A DNA stretch of 64,000 nt from NCBI RefSeq assembly GCF_018448905.1, contig NZ_RCWA01000010.1:62001-126000 (forward strand). The letters run 5' to 3'. Positions 44,490 through 57,310 of the stretch are shown one piece after another. The position numbers and the translations under genes were made by a program. The notes below the pieces were generated by a model. It made no database searches. It was not told the origin of the DNA and was given only the letters and a program-made list of their open reading frames with translations. Position 1 is the stretch's first letter. Every line of letters starts with the position of its first letter. This DNA is from Photorhabdus heterorhabditis. GTDB taxonomy: Bacteria; Pseudomonadota; Gammaproteobacteria; Enterobacterales; Enterobacteriaceae.

Positions 44490-44862
44490 GAATGCATTAC
44501 ACAAATCGGTCCCAGTGAGTAAACCGTTATACCTGCCGGGAGTTTTACCTATCGATGAGCTAACTGGCAATACTTTTCAAAGTTGACAAACCGGATTGAA
44601 TCTCTGTTGATGTTTTTATGTTTGAATACCCGGGAGCTTGCTGACAGGGATTTATCGAAACACCATTTCCAAGCGCCATGTAAATCTTTCAGTTTCTGCT
44701 GGAGATTATCTGCGTACGCCCCGCCATCTCGGTTCTCTTCTTCCATTAGGTTACCCTTCTGTTCAATTCAAAAACAGAGGGGAATTTCTCACTGGTTTCA
44801 AGCAGGAGTTTCGTCTCGGCCAACCCATAATTAAAGTAGAGTGCCCAATTAATGAAATCGCC
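44490..44862 (-). pseudogene. TnpB (IS200/IS605-family RNA-guided nuclease) N-terminal remnant
   Basis: Minus-strand reading, with one frame change, gives FINWALYFNYGLAETKLL followed by FPSVFELNRRVT, stop, WKKR. In another frame comes DNLQQKLKDLHGAWKWCFDK, then NRDSIRFVNFEKYCQLAHR, stop, VKLPAG. These match in order the TnpB/OrfB N-terminal region (FVWNWAL, FPS.Y.L...T.WKKE, LQQALKDLDKAFKNFF, DSFRF, VKLPK.GWV). The catalytic RuvC and zinc-finger parts are gone. Between ftsP and plsC. Confidence 0.65.
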
Positions 44863-44916
44863 GTCCGTCCCACAAGAATAACTTATTTACTAAATATAAA
44901 ATATTATTAATATTTC

Positions 44917-44943
44917 AAGCCAGCAATGCTGGCTTTCTTTTTA
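44917..44943 (+). terminator. Strong hairpin with T tail
   Basis: AAGCCAGC-AAT-GCTGGCTT followed by TCTTTTT. No plus-strand gene precedes it within 2 kb. It may belong to the dead TnpB element (such transposons carry end hairpins) or end an unidentified plus transcript. Confidence 0.55.
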
Positions 44944-45007
44944 GAATAGATGTAATACTAATTTAAATCAGATTTTTTTGCTTTAACGTTATTTTTGTTA
45001 CTTCATT

Positions 45008-45149
45008 TATACCCAACGGATTTCAAGATGCATCGAGATGGCAAGGGAGCTAATCCCCGGGAGCATAGAGAACTATGTCATAGAGAACTATGTGACCAGG
45101 GTGAGTGAGTGCAGCCAACCAAGAGGCAACTTGAAAGATAACGGGTATA
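45008..45149 (+). repeat. ERIC element with a 15-bp internal duplication
   Basis: TATACCCAACGGATTTC to AACGGGTATA. CATAGAGAACTATGT occurs twice in tandem at 45064-45093, making this copy about 142 bp. Confidence 0.9.
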
Positions 45150-45402
45150 AATAATATTTATATAAATCCTCCTTCATCACCCAAGCATAACGTTCAAATT
45201 CATCATTAATGATTATTTTGGTATTTTTAGCACAGCAATTAAAAATAAGGTAAATCATATATCCCCATCTGAAATAATTATATCAAAATTAGGCTCCATA
45301 ACGATATTCGCCTTATCCCTTTCTTCTCCCGCCTTATGTCGGCGGGAGTACCCTTTCGAAGGAAAAGATAGCAAACCAAATAACCTATTATAAATACGTA
45401 TT

Positions 45403-46131
45403 CTATTTCCTTATTACCTCTAATTCCTTATCCAGCTTTTCTATTTTAGCCTTCATCACCTGATGACAATACTCGGCCAATTCACGCACTTGCTCTTTGG
45501 TATACCCAGAGGTATCAATTGGTGGCAGCATTTCAACAATGACAGTACCATTATTCCAGCGATTTAACTTAATATTGCCATTAGCAATGGAAGAGACACA
45601 GACAGGAACAATAGGAACTCCCGCAGCAATAGCAGCATGGAAAGCCCCCGTTTTAAACGGCAATAAACCCCGGCCACGGCTACGTGTTCCTTCCGGAAAC
45701 ATCCAGACAGAGATACGGCGTTTTTGAATCTGTTCCACCACTTGAGTAATCGTGCCGTGTGCTTTAGCACGATTATTACGATCAATCAGAATATTACCTG
45801 TCAGCCAATATAACTGACCAAAAAAGGGGATCAGCACCAAGCTTCTTTTACCCACTGTCACGGTGCTCGGCTGGACCGCGTTAGACATGGTTATCATGTC
45901 ATAGTTGTTCTGGTGGTTGCCAATATAGATACTCGGCCCATAATTCTTGGCTTCGGCAGGAATACGCTCAATTATTTTGATGCCAAATACTTTCGACAAT
46001 CGACCAAACATATGACCAAATACCATGACATGGTGTGGATTACGCGGTCTAAATACGCAGTAAATACCCCCCAATACACACACTAAAATCGAAAACAAAA
46101 TAACAATAATGCCACGAATAATCGCTAACAT
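45403..46131 (-). CDS. plsC: 1-acyl-sn-glycerol-3-phosphate acyltransferase
   Basis: 242 aa from ATG 46131 (MLAIIRGIIVILFSILVCVLGGIYCVFRPRNP), chosen by E. coli PlsC alignment (245 aa). The longer frame adds 23 residues with no support. Acyltransferase motifs: NHQNNYD (NHx4D), FPEGTRSRGRGLLPFKTGAF, and VPIVPVCVSS. It adds the second acyl chain to make phosphatidic acid at the inner membrane. Confidence 0.95.
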   Translation of the reverse strand: MLAIIRGIIVILFSILVCVLGGIYCVFRPRNPHHVMVFGHMFGRLSKVFGIKIIERIPAEAKNYGPSIYIGNHQNNYDMITMSNAVQPSTVTVGKRSLVLIPFFGQLYWLTGNILIDRNNRAKAHGTITQVVEQIQKRRISVWMFPEGTRSRGRGLLPFKTGAFHAAIAAGVPIVPVCVSSIANGNIKLNRWNNGTVIVEMLPPIDTSGYTKEQVRELAEYCHQVMKAKIEKLDKELEVIRK

Positions 46132-46144
46132 AGCCGCCTCTTGT

Positions 46145-46171
46145 TTAACGGGCCTCACCCGGCCCGTTAAG
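46145..46171 (-). terminator. Hairpin between parC and plsC
   Basis: TTAACGGGCC-GGGTGA-GGCCCGTTAA on the minus strand: a 10-bp perfect stem just ahead of the plsC SD. No T run, so it more likely modulates read-through or mRNA processing than ends transcription fully. Confidence 0.55.
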
Positions 46172-46289
46172 GTTTTATTTAATCCAAATTTAGAGTCCAT
46201 CCCAATCAGGCTATTTTATTTGCCATTCTTTAGTCATAAAGGGCAAGAATCAAACTGCCTGTAACAATAACGCCTATTGGGATAAGACG

Positions 46290-48536
46290 TTAAGCAGAAG
46301 GTGGTGTATCAATCTGAACTCGCTCAATACGTTGCAACCCACGAGGTAGGGATGTTCCCTTACGCCCACGTTCTGCCCGGAATTTCTGAAGATCTTCAGG
46401 GCGCAATGTCAGTTTACGTTTACCAAAGTAAAGTGTCATAGACGATTGTGGTGGTAATATAAACAACCAACCCAACCGCTCATCTCCTGCCCCCGCCTGA
46501 ACAGAAATTATTTTATTCCCTTTCCCTTTCGAAAGCTGGGGTAGATCTGCAACTGGGAACATTAACATGCGGCCTGCGCTAGTAATTGCCAACAACATAT
46601 CATCCTGCGGGTTATTTATTTCCAGCGGCGCTATAACGTTAGCATTTTCTGGCAATGTAATCAGTGCCTTACCTGCCCGGTTTTTGGCTACTAAATCACT
46701 AAAATTACAAATAAAACCGTAACCGGCATCAGATGCCATCAAGAATTTCTGCTCATCAGGCGCCATCAATACATGTTCTACCGTTGCTCCCGCTGGCAGG
46801 GTCAATTTCCCCGTGAGTGGCTCTCCCTGACCTCTGGCAGAAGGCAGATCCCGAGGATCAAGTGAATAACTGCGCCCCGTCGTATCAATAAAGACAACCG
46901 GCTGATTACTTTTACCACGAGCTGCGCCACGGAAGCTGTCTCCTGCTTTGTAATTTAGCCCAGTCGGATCGATATCATGACCTTTCGCACTGCGCACCCA
47001 ACCCATTTCTGACAGTACAATTGTCACCGGCTCAGAAGGCGTAATGTCGTGCTCACTCATAGCCTTAGCTTCATCACGTTCTCTCATTGGAGAACGACGC
47101 TCATCACCGTAAGTTGCTGCATCAGCAATGATCTCTTTCTTCAGCAATGTGTTTAACTTGCGCTCAGAACCCAAAATTGCCTGTAACTTATCACGCTCTT
47201 TTGCCAATTCATCCTGCTCGCCACGGATTTTCATCTCTTCCAGTTTAGCTAAGTGGCGCAATTTCAGTTCAAGAATAGCTTCTGTCTGAGTCTCACTTAA
47301 GCCAAAACGCGCCATTAACATCGGTTTTGGCTCATCCTCATTACGGATAATATTAATGACTTCATCAATATTGAGGAATGCAATCAATAAGCCTTCCAGA
47401 ACATGTAAGCGCTTAAGAACTTTTGCCAAACGATGATTCAAGCGTTTACGAACAGTTTCCCGGCGGAATATCAGCCATTCAGACAAGATCTCGACTAAAC
47501 CTTTTACTGTCGGACGATTATCCAATCCGATCATATTCAGGTTGACGCGATAACTCTTTTCTAGATCTGTTGTCGCAAACAGATGATTCATCACCTGTTC
47601 CAAATCAACCCGGTTTGTACGAGGGACAATAACCAGACGAGTTGGGTTTTCATGATCAGATTCATCACGTAAATCATCAACCATTGGCAACTTTTTAGCG
47701 CGCATCTGGCTGGCGATCTGCTCCAATATTTTAGCCCCAGAAACCTGATGCGGTAGCGCAGTGATGACCACATTGCCATCTTCTTTTGACCAAACAGCAC
47801 GCATCCGCACTGAACCACGGCCATTTTTATAAATTTTGCGAATATCTTCGTAAGAAGTGATGATCTCTGCTTCAGTCGGATAATCAGGACCTTTGACATG
47901 CTCCATCAACTCATCAAGAGTACTTTGTGGTTTATCCAACAGCGTTACTAGTGCATTAGCCACTTCACGGGCATTATGAGGCGGAATATCTGTCGCCATA
48001 CCCACCGCAATACCTGTCGTACCATTGAGCAAAATGTTTGGCAGACGCGCCGGCAGCATTTTAGGTTCCTGCAACGTGCCATCAAAGTTTGGTACCCAGT
48101 CAACGGTGCCGTGTCCTAACTCAGTCAGCAGTAATTCTGCATATTTGGACAAACGAGACTCGGTATAACGCATAGCTGCAAAAGATTTAGGATCATCCGG
48201 CGCGCCCCAGTTCCCTTGTCCATCCACCAGTGGATAACGGTAAGAGAATGGCTGCGCCATCAGCACCATAGCTTCATAACAAGCGCCGTCACCATGCGGA
48301 TGGTATTTACCCAGCACATCCCCCACAGTACGAGCAGACTTCTTAAATTTGGCGGTATTGTTCAGCCCCAGTTCTGACATGGCATAAACAATACGGCGCT
48401 GAACCGGTTTCAAACCGTCACCGATAAAAGGCAGCGCCCTGTCCATGATGACGTACATGGAGTAATTTAGGTAGGCGGTTTCAGTAAATGAGCGAAGCGG
48501 TAAACGCTCCACGCCATCATGAGTTATCTCACTCAT
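46290..48536 (-). CDS. parC: DNA topoisomerase IV subunit A
   Basis: 748 aa (E. coli 752). Catalytic Tyr in [16 protein letters not shown], winged-helix core, coiled-coil gate and a C-terminal beta-propeller ([45 protein letters not shown]). Decatenates daughter chromosomes with ParE. In the quinolone region [14 protein letters not shown] the residue equal to E. coli Ser80 is Gly84 (GGC at 48285-48287). Glu88 (E. coli Glu84) is conserved. 42 bp downstream of parE. Confidence 0.97.
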   Translation of the reverse strand: MSEITHDGVERLPLRSFTETAYLNYSMYVIMDRALPFIGDGLKPVQRRIVYAMSELGLNNTAKFKKSARTVGDVLGKYHPHGDGACYEAMVLMAQPFSYRYPLVDGQGNWGAPDDPKSFAAMRYTESRLSKYAELLLTELGHGTVDWVPNFDGTLQEPKMLPARLPNILLNGTTGIAVGMATDIPPHNAREVANALVTLLDKPQSTLDELMEHVKGPDYPTEAEIITSYEDIRKIYKNGRGSVRMRAVWSKEDGNVVITALPHQVSGAKILEQIASQMRAKKLPMVDDLRDESDHENPTRLVIVPRTNRVDLEQVMNHLFATTDLEKSYRVNLNMIGLDNRPTVKGLVEILSEWLIFRRETVRKRLNHRLAKVLKRLHVLEGLLIAFLNIDEVINIIRNEDEPKPMLMARFGLSETQTEAILELKLRHLAKLEEMKIRGEQDELAKERDKLQAILGSERKLNTLLKKEIIADAATYGDERRSPMRERDEAKAMSEHDITPSEPVTIVLSEMGWVRSAKGHDIDPTGLNYKAGDSFRGAARGKSNQPVVFIDTTGRSYSLDPRDLPSARGQGEPLTGKLTLPAGATVEHVLMAPDEQKFLMASDAGYGFICNFSDLVAKNRAGKALITLPENANVIAPLEINNPQDDMLLAITSAGRMLMFPVADLPQLSKGKGNKIISVQAGAGDERLGWLFILPPQSSMTLYFGKRKLTLRPEDLQKFRAERGRKGTSLPRGLQRIERVQIDTPPSA

Positions 48537-48578
48537 TCATCATTTCCTCAGAATCTTTTTTGACTATCCCTGTGGGCA

Positions 48579-50501
<1,923 letters not shown>

Positions 50502-50546
50502 TTAAAGGGCTAATCAGTTTTGTATACTGTTGATAATACCAGTCGT

Positions 50547-51155
50547 TTAAACATTTTTGGCAAGTTTTTTCTCACCATCACTGGAAAACCCAAGAAAATT
50601 GATGATTTGCGGGAAATAGTGTTCAAACCCGATAAAGGCGTGATTACCACCAGATTCAATAGTTTGCTTGCACAATACGAGATAGGCAACGGCCTGACGG
50701 TAATCCAACACCTCATCCCCAGTTTGCTGCAATAACCAGATAAGATCCGGTGATTCCAACGGTTCAATATGCATGACTTTGAGGTCATGTATATGGCGCG
50801 GCTCCAAAGTATACCGTTGTTTAGTATAGGGGTTAACATTTTCCCCAAGATAATTCCGCAATAGCTCAAACGGGCGAACGGCTGGATTGACAACAACAGC
50901 GGGTAAGCTGAAACATTGTGAAAGCCATATTGCCAGGTAACCACCGAGAGAAGAACCCACAATACCCACATCATTCCCGGCATGTTCTATCACCAGATTT
51001 TCCAGCAATTCAGCCGCGTCTTCAGGATAAGGCGGCAACTGAGGCACCAGCATTTCGATTTCGGGATGATGCCGATGTAGCCACTCTTTCAAGGCGTTTG
51101 CTTTTACCGACTGTGGGGAACTATTAAAACCATGCAGATAAAGTAATATTGACAT
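50547..51155 (-). CDS. yqiA: Esterase YqiA
   Basis: 202 aa from ATG 51155 ([26 protein letters not shown]), fixed by alignment with E. coli YqiA (193 aa). The longer frame has 22 unlikely residues. Alpha/beta hydrolase with oxyanion HGFNSSP, nucleophile elbow GSSLGGYLA, and His in EGGNHAF-like [11 protein letters not shown]. Acts on short acyl and palmitoyl-CoA esters in E. coli. Sits between cpdA and parE as usual. The C-terminal tail is a little longer than in E. coli. Confidence 0.92.
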   Translation of the reverse strand: MSILLYLHGFNSSPQSVKANALKEWLHRHHPEIEMLVPQLPPYPEDAAELLENLVIEHAGNDVGIVGSSLGGYLAIWLSQCFSLPAVVVNPAVRPFELLRNYLGENVNPYTKQRYTLEPRHIHDLKVMHIEPLESPDLIWLLQQTGDEVLDYRQAVAYLVLCKQTIESGGNHAFIGFEHYFPQIINFLGFSSDGEKKLAKNV

Positions 51156-51286
51156 CAGGCAGTGCCCCTCGATTGTGCGTGAACGCCGCTGGTCACTACG
51201 CTCCTGTGCAACAAGACACAAACTGTGAGGCTTGGCAGACCAAATAAACAGAGAGTAACACAGCAGTATAAGGAGACAAACACAAC

Positions 51287-52126
51287 CTAATACCCGTCCG
51301 ACTCTAAATCAGGACAAAATTCATTGCTCTCTAGTCTGTAGACCTGAGTTGTCAAACCAAATTCGCCTTTATCATTAACAGATAGCTCGAGATAACGCCA
51401 TCCCGGAGCAACAGTATCAAGCATAAAATTAGTACAATGTGGCTTGAACTGCACACATGTTGATGGTGTTGCCATCATGCGAATACTATTCCAATCAAGG
51501 TCGATCTCCTGATGTATATGCCCGCACAGCATTGCTTTAACCTGCGAATACCCTCGCAAATATTGCGCCAGAATATGTGAGTTACGCAAACTATGCTGAT
51601 CCAACCAAGTACAACCTGATGGCAATGGATGATGATGAAGCAGAATCACAGCATAACGTTCAGGATACTCATCCAGACACTTTTTCATCCACTCTAGCTG
51701 ATATTCCGACAACTCTCCGTGAGGAACACCCTGTACCTGACTGTCAAGCATCAGAAGCTGCCAGTATTTACCGACCAAAATCTGTTTTGATGGAGAGATG
51801 CCCGCAGCCGCCAATGCATCCACCATAGCGGGTTGATAATCATGATTACCTGGTAACCAGACACAAGGTGCCGGCAAACGGGCAATACCATCAGCAAAAT
51901 GCTGATAAGCTTCCAGCGTCTGATCCTGAGCCAAATCACCCGTAGCAACGATCAAATCAATCTCAGTATTTTGTGCGAGAATGGCATCCAGTACCGAGTG
52001 ATAACTACGATAAGTATTAATACCCAACAAAGTATCTTCTTTGCCAGCAAAAAGATGCGTATCTGTTATTTGCAATATTTTGGCTGTGGTTCCCTCTACC
52101 ACAGGCAATTCAAACAGGCTTTCCAA
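51287..52126 (-). CDS. cpdA: 3',5'-cyclic-AMP phosphodiesterase
   Basis: 279 aa (E. coli 275). Metallophosphoesterase motifs: [40 protein letters not shown]. Lowers cAMP, so influences CRP-dependent genes. Gene order nudF-cpdA-yqiA-parE is conserved. Confidence 0.95.
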   Translation of the reverse strand: MESLFELPVVEGTTAKILQITDTHLFAGKEDTLLGINTYRSYHSVLDAILAQNTEIDLIVATGDLAQDQTLEAYQHFADGIARLPAPCVWLPGNHDYQPAMVDALAAAGISPSKQILVGKYWQLLMLDSQVQGVPHGELSEYQLEWMKKCLDEYPERYAVILLHHHPLPSGCTWLDQHSLRNSHILAQYLRGYSQVKAMLCGHIHQEIDLDWNSIRMMATPSTCVQFKPHCTNFMLDTVAPGWRYLELSVNDKGEFGLTTQVYRLESNEFCPDLESDGY

Positions 52127-52225
52127 ATGGTTTCCTTGTCCTATAAGTCATTGGCGAACATCATAACTCGTTTTAACACAAGAGATCTGCTGACTGGAAC
52201 ACACTTCCCTTTTTTAGGTTAAAAA

Positions 52226-52867
52226 TTAGGAATTATCCGAATTCCACTCTCTTTTTAACTTTTCATGGTGCAATGCCAGCCATTGTATTGCAATAACTGA
52301 AGCGGCATTATCAATAATTCCTTCTTCCATCCACTGATAAGCCTGTTCACGGCTGACCACATGCACCCGGATATCTTCATGTTCCCCCGATAATCCATGA
52401 ATACCGGCAGCCGTCGTCGCATCCACTTCACCGACCATCACAGAAATACGTTCAGTTGTTCCTCCTGGGCTGGAGAGATAACTCAATACGGGTTTACAGC
52501 GTTTAACTTCAATTCCTGCCTCTTCCATCGCTTCACGACGCACCACATGCTCGACATCTTCACCGTCTTCAATCATACCGGCAACAATTTCCAACAGCCA
52601 TGGTGTTGCTTTAGTCTCTATTGCCGGAATTCGTATCTGTTCTATCAGTACAACCTCATCACGGAGTGGATCATAAGGTAACAGAGCACCAGCATGCCCA
52701 CGTTCAAAAACTTCGCGGCTGACCTCTTCACTCCAGCCTCCAGCAAACAGACGATGACGGAAGCGGTAATTGGTTAATTTAAAGAACCCTTTGTACAAGC
52801 TTTTTTTCGCTATAATTTCCACATCCTGTTTATCTAACATGACTGACATTAACGACTTTTTATTCAT
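52226..52867 (-). CDS. nudF: ADP-ribose diphosphatase (Nudix)
   Basis: 213 aa (E. coli 209). The Nudix box is GMIEDGEDVEHVVRREAMEEAG (Gx5Ex7REUxEExGU). Upstream region YRFRHRLFAGGWSEEVSREVFERGHAGALLPYDP matches E. coli NudF. Splits ADP-ribose to AMP and ribose-5-phosphate. Divergent from tolC. An inner ATG at residue 7 or 10 is possible. Confidence 0.94.
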   Translation of the reverse strand: MNKKSLMSVMLDKQDVEIIAKKSLYKGFFKLTNYRFRHRLFAGGWSEEVSREVFERGHAGALLPYDPLRDEVVLIEQIRIPAIETKATPWLLEIVAGMIEDGEDVEHVVRREAMEEAGIEVKRCKPVLSYLSSPGGTTERISVMVGEVDATTAAGIHGLSGEHEDIRVHVVSREQAYQWMEEGIIDNAASVIAIQWLALHHEKLKREWNSDNS

Positions 52868-52994
52868 AAAAATCTCCTAAATACTTTCTTAATTGCTAGC
52901 CACTAAATGATATTAATCAAGCAGAGTTAAAAAATTCATCCTTTGGTGGTGTAAAGTTAAACTAAATTAAGGCAATATGGCACAAATGGCTACC

Positions 52995-53022
52995 TTTGAC
53001 TGATAGCATTCTCTGCTAGAAT
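52995..53022 (+). promoter_or_regulatory. Candidate tolC promoter
   Basis: TTTGAC, 16 bp, TAGAAT, ending about 63 bp before the tolC start. SD AAAGGAATTAAA precedes ATG 53086. Confidence 0.45.
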
Positions 53023-53085
53023 CAGTGACATTTCGTTTTTCATCAAGGCAACTAAGCAAAATAGCTGTGCAATAAAGGAATTAAA

Positions 53086-54459
53086 ATGAAGAAACTGCTC
53101 TCCCTTTTAATCGCTATGAGCCTAGCGGGATTTAGCTCAGCCAGTCAGGCTGAAGATCTTTTGCAGGTTTATAAGCAAGCAAAAGAAAGTAACCCTGAGC
53201 TACGTAAATCAATGGCTGAACGTAATGCAGCTTTTGAAAAAATTAATGAATCCCGTAGTCCATTATTACCTCAACTGGGGTTAAATACGGGATATACCTA
53301 TAACAGCGGTTACCGCGATACACGTAACCAAGAAAGTAATACATTGAGTACGACACTTAAGTTGACTCAAACCATTTTTGATATGTCTAAATGGCGCCAG
53401 TTGAACTTACAAGAAAAAACGGCGGGTATTGCTGATGTTACCTATCAAAGCAGTGAACAAAAACTGATTCTAGATAGTGCAACAGCTTACTTCAAGGTAC
53501 TACGTACTATTGATTCCCTCTCTTATATTGAAGCGCAGAAAGCGGCAATTTACCGTCAGCTGGATCAAACCACTCAACGTTTTAATGTCGGTCTGGTCGC
53601 CATTACTGATGTCCAAAACGCTCGTGCTAACTACGATAGAGTATTAGCTGATGAGGTTGTCGGTCGTAATGAGCTGGACAATGCATTGGAGGGACTGCGT
53701 CTGGTAACGGGTACTTATTACCCTCAGTTAGCCTCGCTGAATATTGATCGTTTCAAAACACAGAAACCAGAAGCGGTGGATATTCTGCTAAAGGAGGCAG
53801 AAAAACGTAATCTCAGCCTGCTGTCAGCCCGTTTAGGCCAAGATCTGGCTCGTGAGAAAATCAAAGTGGAGCAATCCGGTCATATGCCAGTCATTGAGCT
53901 AGGCGCCTCTACTGGTGTATCAAACAGCCAATTTCATGGCACAAACAAAACAAATAACTATAGCGGCGAAAACAGCGTTGGCCTGACACTCAGCCTACCA
54001 ATTTACAGCGGTGGGGCAACCAATTCCCGCGTTGAACAGGCACAATACGGTTTTGTCAGCGCCAGCGAACAACTAGAAAACATCTATCGTAATGTTGTAC
54101 AGGTTGTCCGTTCCTCTTTTAACAACATATCTGCCTCTATCAGTAGTATCAACGCTTTCAAGCAGGTTGTTGTTTCCGCACAAAGCTCACTGGATGCAAT
54201 GGAAGCAGGTTATCAAGTCGGTACACGTACTATTGTTGATGTGTTGGATGCAACGACAAAATTATATGATGCCAAGCAAAAGCTATCCAATGCCCGCTAT
54301 GATTATCTGATTAATCAACTGAATATTAAGCACGCTCTTGGCACATTAAATGAGAATGATTTAGCTGTCCTGAATAATACGTTGGGCAAACAGCTCTCAA
54401 CCTCAGCCAACAATATTGTTCAAGAAACAGCTGCACCAGTAACATCTGGCCGTAATTGA
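53086..54459 (+). CDS. tolC: Outer-membrane efflux channel TolC
   Basis: 457 aa, about 35 shorter than E. coli TolC mainly at the C-terminal tail. Signal peptide ends at SQA (about 22). Two OEP repeats (TYNSGYRDTRNQESNTLSTTLKLTQTIFDMSKW and GLTLSLPIYSGGATNSRVEQAQY) make the barrel and periplasmic coiled-coil tunnel. It serves tripartite drug pumps and type I secretion. The plus-strand order tolC, then ygiB-ygiC is kept but interrupted by a reverse DUF2628 gene. Confidence 0.95.
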   Translation: MKKLLSLLIAMSLAGFSSASQAEDLLQVYKQAKESNPELRKSMAERNAAFEKINESRSPLLPQLGLNTGYTYNSGYRDTRNQESNTLSTTLKLTQTIFDMSKWRQLNLQEKTAGIADVTYQSSEQKLILDSATAYFKVLRTIDSLSYIEAQKAAIYRQLDQTTQRFNVGLVAITDVQNARANYDRVLADEVVGRNELDNALEGLRLVTGTYYPQLASLNIDRFKTQKPEAVDILLKEAEKRNLSLLSARLGQDLAREKIKVEQSGHMPVIELGASTGVSNSQFHGTNKTNNYSGENSVGLTLSLPIYSGGATNSRVEQAQYGFVSASEQLENIYRNVVQVVRSSFNNISASISSINAFKQVVVSAQSSLDAMEAGYQVGTRTIVDVLDATTKLYDAKQKLSNARYDYLINQLNIKHALGTLNENDLAVLNNTLGKQLSTSANNIVQETAAPVTSGRN

Positions 54460-54486
54460 TTCAGTTATTCATCTTTAATAATAAAC

Positions 54487-54514
54487 AGCCCGCCATCAAG
54501 CGGGCTATTTTTTC
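54487..54514 (+). terminator. Terminator of tolC
   Basis: AGCCCGC-CATCAA-GCGGGCT followed by ATTTTTTC, 28 bp past the stop. Confidence 0.9.
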
Positions 54515-54578
54515 TTATCAACGACAATTTTCTCTGAAAGAAAATCCGATATTTATCTTAATACAAAGCCTATATAAA

Positions 54579-54967
54579 TCAGAAAAACCCTTCGAATGGA
54601 TTCCAGCTCTGGCTATTCACTGTTTCTTTCAGATAATAGGCATAGTTAGCCATCATGCTCCATATTGCCGCAAAAGCACAATTAACCCCGGTGCTAACAG
54701 CAAAAGAGAGTTCACTTTCAATGCTCCCCAATATCATCATCACAACAACAGCAATTCCAAGTAAAGCCAGATTTTTCCGCCATAAACCTAAAACAAAAAA
54801 GTAAATAAAACCAAAAAAGAAGGCGATAAAATTCATATTTAACAGAATACGACGCATAGGTGATTCTGCTTTCATAGCAGCTTTATGCTCAGGAGATTTA
54901 AGGGCACCATGCTGTTAAAAAATGCAAAACGTGTCTGCCATTTTTCTGAATATTGACTTTTATCCAT
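54579..54967 (-). pseudogene. DUF2628-family membrane protein, frameshifted
   Basis: ATG 54967 opens MDKSQYSEKWQTRFAFFN, then the frame ends after about 31 codons. One base different, the frame continues QHGALKSPEHKAAMKAESPM and runs to 54579 through FIAFFFGFIYFFVLGLWRK and two more membrane segments, the DUF2628 pattern. The break is at a T6 tract near 54912-54922, so a one-base loss there (phase variation, mutation or sequence error) explains it. The downstream 98-codon part alone lacks a proper SD. Confidence 0.7.
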
Positions 54968-55398
54968 ACTACTTCATTCCTTAATTAAAATAGAAAATAC
55001 AACACGAACGTTACAATAACATTTTGTCATTAATTTAAGGTTATATTCCAGAAATTACCTGCTGGAGTTATCACAGAGGACAATGCAATTAGTAGATTCA
55101 TTTACATAATAACCATACTCGTTTAATTATCCTTAATTTACCAGAAATTATACTGATAAGATTAATACTAAAAAATATCAATGACATCACTGATTTTCAA
55201 AATTAGCATATCTATTTCACAATATTCATAGCCAGATTAAGCGGAATACCCAATAATCAATATCCAGGAATCCCTTTATCAGGCAAAAAAATAAGGCTAT
55301 CAACCGAAGGTTTATGCTTTAATTTTGTTCATCTTTCCCCTATCCTTAAGACTATTTCATTAAAGAATCACAGACACCTAAAATCTGGATATACGACT
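54968..55398. other. Spacer before ygiB
   Basis: About 430 bp of A+T-rich DNA. No gene seen. It must hold the ygiBC promoter, which I could not single out. Confidence 0.45.
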
Positions 55399-56091
55399 AT
55401 GACAATAAAGCGAACCAAAAACATTAACCACAGCGCATTCCGTAAAGCCTGGCGTAGTTATCGCCTGGCTCCTGTGGCAATAGCTGTCAGTGCAGTTTTC
55501 ATGTTATCTGCCTGTGAACAGAGTGATGAAACTGTCTCTCTTTACATGAATGCAGATGATTGCTCCCAAGCAAATCCATCACAGAGTGAGCAATGTACCC
55601 TTACTTATAATAATGCTTTGAAAGAAGCAGAAAAAACAGCCCCTAAATATGCAACCAAAGAAGACTGTATTGCTGAATTTGGTGAAGCACAATGCACTCA
55701 AGCTCCTGCACAAGCGGGGCCCGGCACAACCACCAATGGTGAAGCACAGGCTCAGCAACAACAAAGCGGCAGCTTCTGGATGCCTTTGATGGCCGGTTAC
55801 ATGATGGGACGTCTGATGGGCGGCGGTGCAGCAGCTCCATCACAACCACTGTTTAGCTCCAAATCCGCAGCCAGCCCGGCAAACGGTAAATTTGTTGATG
55901 CGACAGGAAAAAGCTATGGCCCTGCAACCGCAGGGGGTCGCACCATGACAGTCCCTAAAACCGCAATGGCACCAAAACCAGCAACAACGACAACCATTAC
56001 CCGTGGCGGCTTCGGTGATTCTGTTGCCAAACAGTCAACCATGCAACGTAGTTCCTCTTCAGGTTCTACTTCCCGTTCAATGGGAGGCTAA
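55399..56091 (+). CDS. ygiB: UPF0441/DUF1190 lipoprotein YgiB
   Basis: 230 aa (E. coli 223). Basic N terminus, hydrophobic segment and lipobox LSAC (Cys 39). Four more Cys lie in the conserved [48 protein letters not shown] glycine/methionine-rich stretch ([17 protein letters not shown]) and a Ser/Thr-rich tail end RSMGG. Function unknown. Always paired with ygiC, here 6 bp downstream. Confidence 0.92.
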   Translation: MTIKRTKNINHSAFRKAWRSYRLAPVAIAVSAVFMLSACEQSDETVSLYMNADDCSQANPSQSEQCTLTYNNALKEAEKTAPKYATKEDCIAEFGEAQCTQAPAQAGPGTTTNGEAQAQQQQSGSFWMPLMAGYMMGRLMGGGAAAPSQPLFSSKSAASPANGKFVDATGKSYGPATAGGRTMTVPKTAMAPKPATTTTITRGGFGDSVAKQSTMQRSSSSGSTSRSMGG

Positions 56092-56097
56092 TCACGG

Positions 56098-57258
56098 ATG
56101 AAACGTATTGCTATTACCGAACGCCCGGATTGGCGCGAAAAGGCGACAGAATATGGCTTTAATTTTCACACCATGTATGACGAGCCATATTGGTGTGAAG
56201 ATGCTTATTACCAATTTTCTCTCGCCCAAATTGAAGAAATCGAGAATACCACTGCCGAACTGCATCAGATGTGTTTGCAGGTGGTAGAAAAAGTCGTCGA
56301 TAGTGAAGAATTACTGGCTAAGTTTCAGATCCCAAAACATTGCTGGGATTTTGTCCGCAGCTCCTGGATTACCAGCCAACCATCACTCTATTCCCGATTG
56401 GATTTAGCTTACGATGGTAAAAACCCAGCAAAGCTATTGGAAAATAATGCAGATACACCAACTTCGTTGTATGAATCCGCCTTTTTCCAATGGGTATGGT
56501 TGGAAGATCAGATGAATGCCGGGCTGCTACCGGAGAACGCCGATCAATTCAACAGCATGCAAGAACAACTAATTGAGCGCTTTGCTCAATTACGTGATGA
56601 ACATGGTTTTGGCTTACTGCACATGGCCTGTTGTCAGGATACGGAAGAAGATCGCGGTACCATTCAGTATCTACAGGATTGTGCACTGGAAGCGGGTGTG
56701 CCGACTGAATTCCTGTTTATTGAAGATATCGGTCTGGGCGAGAAAGGCCAGTTTACTGATCTGAAAGACCAGGTGATCAGCAATCTGTTCAAACTCTATC
56801 CTTGGGAATTGATGTTCCGTGAGATTTTCGCCACCAAACTGGAAGATGCTGGCGTCCGCTGGCTGGAGCCGGCTTGGAAGAGCATTATCTCCAACAAAGC
56901 ACTATTGCCAATGTTGTGGAAGATGTTCCCGAATCACCCAAACCTACTGCCCGCTTATTTTGCTAATGACAACTATCCTGCAATGGACAGCTATGTTATT
57001 AAGCCGCTGTTTTCACGGGAAGGAGCTAATATCCGTATCATTGAGAATGGTAAAGAAATTGCCAGTGTTGATGGTCCTTACGGTAAAGAAGGGATGATCG
57101 TACAGCAATTCCATACACTACCAAAATTCGGTGACAGTTATACGCTAATTGGCAGCTGGCTGATAAACGAGCAGCCTTGTGGTATTGGTTTGCGTGAAGA
57201 CCGTGAATTGATAACGCAAGATTTATCCCGTTTCTACCCGCATATTATTCTGGATTAA
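56098..57258 (+). CDS. ygiC: Glutathionylspermidine-synthase-like ATP-grasp protein YgiC
   Basis: 386 aa, exactly the E. coli length. ATP-grasp amide ligase fold: [37 protein letters not shown], and [13 protein letters not shown] with nucleotide-binding Lys. It lacks the amidase half of Gsp synthetase. True substrate is unknown. Forms an operon with ygiB. Confidence 0.93.
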   Translation: MKRIAITERPDWREKATEYGFNFHTMYDEPYWCEDAYYQFSLAQIEEIENTTAELHQMCLQVVEKVVDSEELLAKFQIPKHCWDFVRSSWITSQPSLYSRLDLAYDGKNPAKLLENNADTPTSLYESAFFQWVWLEDQMNAGLLPENADQFNSMQEQLIERFAQLRDEHGFGLLHMACCQDTEEDRGTIQYLQDCALEAGVPTEFLFIEDIGLGEKGQFTDLKDQVISNLFKLYPWELMFREIFATKLEDAGVRWLEPAWKSIISNKALLPMLWKMFPNHPNLLPAYFANDNYPAMDSYVIKPLFSREGANIRIIENGKEIASVDGPYGKEGMIVQQFHTLPKFGDSYTLIGSWLINEQPCGIGLREDRELITQDLSRFYPHIILD

Positions 57259-57267
57259 TTCCCAGCC

Positions 57268-57310
57268 GGGAGGAATTAAGGAAGATAGTAAAACACCGAA
57301 AATTCCTCCC
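57268..57310 (+). terminator. Hairpin after ygiC
   Basis: GGGAGGAATT and AATTCCTCCC form a 10-bp stem across a 23-nt loop, starting 10 bp past the stop. Confidence 0.5.
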
